Origin: Desulfobacterales bacterium
GTDB lineage: Bacteria > Desulfobacterota > Desulfobacteria > Desulfobacterales > JAFDCJ01
NCBI GenBank assembly: GCA_020345785.1
Contig: CP070771.1
Span: 5,479,284 to 5,495,828 of the forward strand
Direction of reading: 5' to 3'
DNA: 16,545 nt
The notes under the pieces are model-generated. The model was not told the origin of the DNA. It made no database searches and saw only the letters and a program-made list of their open reading frames with translations. The translations under genes and the position numbers were made by a program. Shown piece by piece: positions 14,238 through 16,545 of this stretch; position 1 is the stretch's first letter, and each line of letters starts with the position of its first letter.

Positions 14238-14283
14238 ATAAAAATAGAGGGGACCTGTTTTTCAAGGTCCCCTCTATTTTTAT
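14238..14283. terminator. Bidirectional rho-independent terminator
   Basis: A perfect 18-bp inverted repeat (14238-14255 and 14266-14283) with a 10-base loop. The core GAGGGGACC/GGTCCCCTC is flanked by A-runs on the left and T-runs on the right, so it works for both strands. It starts four bases after the multicopper oxidase stop. The stop codon of the convergent cytochrome b (14280-14282) lies inside the right arm. Confidence 0.93.
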
Positions 14284-14936
14284 GCGGCTTTGGTTTTATA
14301 CTCCCAGTCACCCACGGACGCTTCGTCCGCCACCTCTTCCCAGCCTGTGATCATCGCCCGGGTGTGGGCAAAAAGCGTGTGCCCGGTGGTGATCATGTAC
14401 ACATGCACAACAATAAATGACAAAATGGCAAAGGCTCCCGCCGTGTGAATCAGCGCCACCACCTGCAACGACAGCCACGACAACCCCCACTCGCCCCAGG
14501 AATTATAGCCCCAGTACAAAAAGCCCGTCACCATCTGCACCGGCAGCAGGATCGCCGCCAGGATCAGATACACGATGCGCTGCAGCGGATTGTGCTTGGC
14601 CTCCTTGCGCTTGGGCACCGGATGCGCTTCGCCCCGAAAGATCCCGTACAGGTAATAGCGCACCACCGCCAACATCTTTTTGGTCGTGGGTATATACTGC
14701 CGCCACTCGCCCGTGGTGAATATCCAAAATACAAAGAAGGCAAACGCGATCAGCCAGCTCAGACCAACAAAATTGTGCACCGCCACCGCCGTCCCGAAAC
14801 CAAACAGCGTCAACACCCGGTTGACCTCCAGTCCGGTCAGCAACAGCAGAATGATCAGCAGGGTCTGCAGCCAGTGCCACAGCCGCTCAAAGCGCGCATA
14901 CAGATATATATTTTTCATGTTTCCGTTCATGGCCAT
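14280..14936 (-). CDS. Di-haem cytochrome b membrane subunit (FdnI/PhsC/cytochrome b561-like)
   Basis: A 218-residue membrane protein with four main helices (about 23-41, 54-75, 121-142 and 157-186). Histidines in helices are suited to two b haems: H21 (RLWHWLQT), H54 (VAVHNFVG), H164 (ALIHTAG) and H178 (IVVHVYM). This is the pattern of cytochrome b subunits of formate dehydrogenase, Ni-Fe hydrogenase and thiosulfate reductase, which exchange electrons with the quinone pool. The start at 14936 is set by AAAGGAGG (14946-14953), nine bases upstream and overlapping the end of the octahaem cytochrome gene; starts further upstream would lie inside that gene. The close coupling implies that the b subunit links quinol to the octahaem cytochrome. 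The end runs into the shared terminator. Confidence 0.9.
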   Translation of the reverse strand: MAMNGNMKNIYLYARFERLWHWLQTLLIILLLLTGLEVNRVLTLFGFGTAVAVHNFVGLSWLIAFAFFVFWIFTTGEWRQYIPTTKKMLAVVRYYLYGIFRGEAHPVPKRKEAKHNPLQRIVYLILAAILLPVQMVTGFLYWGYNSWGEWGLSWLSLQVVALIHTAGAFAILSFIVVHVYMITTGHTLFAHTRAMITGWEEVADEASVGDWEYKTKAA

Positions 14937-14940
14937 GGTC

Positions 14941-16545
14941 CTAATCCTCCTTTCGGCCGTTGCCGTTGCTGAATATTCTTCCCAGGGCATGAATCAACAC
15001 CCCCATCAGGCTGGCCAGTACGACGCCCCAACCCGTATAGTTGATGATCTTCGATCCGTCGCGGCCCGGCATGTAAAAACCTCCTAGCTTCGCCAGACGG
15101 CCGTCGGTCTTTGAATGACATTCCGTACACGAAAGGGATTTGTCCCGCGGCGCCACCATGTGCGTGATCGGAAATACATACGACGTCTCCACGAAATCAA
15201 ATTCACCGCTGAAGTTGGTTCCGGCTATGCTCGCACCGCTTTCGAGGGCTTTTTTCCAGTCCCAGTCAGCCCAGTAGGCACCGCTGCCTTTTTTACCGAA
15301 AAGGTGCGGAATCAGCAGCGTTTTATTAATCTTGTCATAGGGCTGCTTTCCCCGGTGAACCTTAAAAGGTGAAATCCGCGAATTCGGATCATCCTGACTG
15401 CCCACCGGCCAGTTGATCTGAATTGGCTTGCTCGGATCTACCATGTCAATGGCGGTTAAAGCAGCTATTGAACCATTGTACCAATCGTATTCGGGCCTGA
15501 CATTTTTGCCCCAGGACATATCACCCTTCAGGGTGAAATAAACGGGCTTGCCGAATTCGCCTTTTTTCTCAAACGGCTTACCGTCTTTTTTCTGACCGGC
15601 TTTGGACCAGTCCCACCACATCTTGGTCGGATTCACTCGGGCAAATTCTGCAATGTGACAACTCTGGCAAGCCACCTTGTCGGTGTGATCGTTGGGTTTC
15701 TCCCCAGGTTTATGCGGTGTGGCCGTGTGACAGGATTCGCAGGTGATTTTTGCAATCAGATCATCTTCAACCAGGCTTTTGCGATCGGTAGCTGCCGGCG
15801 TCGCATAGGTTCGACCGGCTATTTGGTGGTTAACCGTGGTGTGGCAGCGCACACAATCAAACTTCTTGCCGTCCAAACCCATGTGGACATCCAACTCCTT
15901 ATCGGGTTTCATAAGGGAGGAGTCCATGTCTCCGTGCTTAACGCCGTCACCCCCCCCACCGAAAAAATGGCAGGTACCGCAGTTTTTCCGGGTCGGACGC
16001 CCGACGCTCTGCGCAACCTTATTCCAATCCGGCGGCTGATAGGTTTTGCCGTTGCCCTTGAAAACCGTGGGTTGACTGACGGGATTGCCGGCGCCGGCTG
16101 GAAATTTTTGGTAGGTGCCGGTCTGTTCATGGCAGACCAGGCAGTCGACCTTGGTCTGGTCGCTGAAGTCAAAGGACATGTCCTTGAAACCATAGCCGGC
16201 ATGGCAGGAGGTGCAGCGCGGGTAGCTGCCATGTAACGCAATACAAAAATTGTTGATGGACAATCCGGCCTTACCGACACGTTCTCCCGGGGGGACATTC
16301 GGATCCAACCAGGTCCAGTGGATGGTTTTTTGAAACTGCGCTGCCGCCTCCGAATGACAAGACAGACACGCCTTGGTGACCTCGGGACCCGACGTAAACT
16401 CCTGCTGCAGTATCGGATGCTTGGAATGGTCAGCCGTAATCCAAAGCTGCCGTTCCTTGGTCGCCTGTTGTGCCATTTTGAGGCCCGGAGCCTGTTCATC
16501 ATCTGCCGTCTGGGCGGCAAAAAGCTCAACGGGGCCGATGCAGAG
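14941..16545 (-). CDS. otr: Octahaem tetrathionate-reductase-like cytochrome c (5'-truncated by window)
   Basis: A partial gene: the frame stays open to the right edge, so the true start lies outside. 534 residues are visible, and the first about 12 (LCIGPVELFAAQ) look like the end of a signal peptide. Eight CxxCH haem sites are present in order: CLSCH, CTSCH, CLVCH, CGTCH, CVRCH, CESCH, CQSCH and CTECH. This count, with INNFCIALHGSYPRCTSCH and the WWDW/WNVRPEYDWYN-type central region, matches the octahaem tetrathionate reductase (OTR) family, relatives of hydroxylamine oxidoreductase and NrfA able to reduce tetrathionate, nitrite or hydroxylamine in vitro in Shewanella. The C-terminus has a membrane helix (GWGVVLASLMGVLIHALGRI), so this version is membrane-anchored. 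The cytochrome b gene follows 4 bases after the stop. I could not verify the lysine ligand expected at the active-site haem. Confidence 0.9.
   Translation of the reverse strand, partial: LCIGPVELFAAQTADDEQAPGLKMAQQATKERQLWITADHSKHPILQQEFTSGPEVTKACLSCHSEAAAQFQKTIHWTWLDPNVPPGERVGKAGLSINNFCIALHGSYPRCTSCHAGYGFKDMSFDFSDQTKVDCLVCHEQTGTYQKFPAGAGNPVSQPTVFKGNGKTYQPPDWNKVAQSVGRPTRKNCGTCHFFGGGGDGVKHGDMDSSLMKPDKELDVHMGLDGKKFDCVRCHTTVNHQIAGRTYATPAATDRKSLVEDDLIAKITCESCHTATPHKPGEKPNDHTDKVACQSCHIAEFARVNPTKMWWDWSKAGQKKDGKPFEKKGEFGKPVYFTLKGDMSWGKNVRPEYDWYNGSIAALTAIDMVDPSKPIQINWPVGSQDDPNSRISPFKVHRGKQPYDKINKTLLIPHLFGKKGSGAYWADWDWKKALESGASIAGTNFSGEFDFVETSYVFPITHMVAPRDKSLSCTECHSKTDGRLAKLGGFYMPGRDGSKIINYTGWGVVLASLMGVLIHALGRIFSNGNGRKED

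Noticed and set aside
14445..14972. 175-codon plus-strand frame, rich in Gln, His and Pro
   Set aside because: Antisense to the cytochrome b gene; composition is that of a reversed hydrophobic gene.
15655..16236. 193-codon plus-strand frame
   Set aside because: Antisense to the octahaem cytochrome gene, whose eight CxxCH motifs prove the minus-strand reading frame.
1..16545. CRISPR arrays, tRNA or rRNA genes, intact insertion sequences
   Set aside because: No regularly spaced repeats, no cloverleaf-like or rRNA sequence and no transposase was seen on reading both strands.

Overview
The window looks like a chromosomal segment of a Gram-negative anaerobe of the Desulfobacterota (deltaproteobacterial) type. 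This is inferred from gene content, not from a marker gene. The evidence is an octahaem tetrathionate-reductase-like cytochrome with a b-type cytochrome partner, a pentahaem cytochrome c, many exported redox proteins, a NosR/NapH-like iron-sulfur membrane protein, and the 'GLLPICASCK...HGICPEC' module that is frequent in that group.

Layout. 1-558 is an AT-rich, gene-poor edge with a possible gene tail and a faint group II intron-like scar. 559-3169 (+) holds a small exported protein, a scar of a copper-type P-type ATPase (992-1111), an unrecognised cytoplasmic protein, and an ICMT-like membrane methyltransferase with a long extra C-terminal domain. 3243-3680 (+) is a small Cys-containing exported protein read from a textbook sigma-70 promoter with almost no leader. 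3681-4081 is a regulatory region with a near-consensus sigma-54 promoter, a possible enhancer dyad and a long stem-loop in the leader.

4082-10790 (+) is the core: an apparent eight-gene operon for a PepSY-like exported protein, a membrane-anchored CuA protein, a pentahaem cytochrome c with a carboxypeptidase-regulatory-like domain, a type-1 copper cupredoxin, a TlpA thioredoxin, a fusion of a CuA domain to a NosR/NapH-like Fe-S membrane protein, a two-TM protein with paired CxxC motifs, and a small CxxC thioredoxin-fold protein. On the minus strand follow a second TlpA and CcdA (10895-12230) and a small exported protein (12458-12739). Divergent from the latter is a complete multicopper oxidase (12881-14233), whose 18-bp perfect terminator is shared with the convergent cytochrome b (14280-14936) and octahaem cytochrome (14941 to beyond the right edge).

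Working model (inference): the core operon encodes a copper- and haem-based periplasmic electron-transfer chain. The Fe-S/CuA fusion would take electrons from the membrane, and the separate CuA protein, the type-1 cupredoxin and the pentahaem cytochrome would carry them onward. The TlpA/CcdA proteins would keep the CuA cysteines reduced for copper loading. No nitrous oxide reductase, haem-copper oxidase subunit I or other obvious terminal enzyme is encoded nearby, so the acceptor is unknown. This orphan CuA/Fe-S/cytochrome module is the best candidate here for an undescribed system. The octahaem cytochrome plus cytochrome b is a second, separate respiratory unit.
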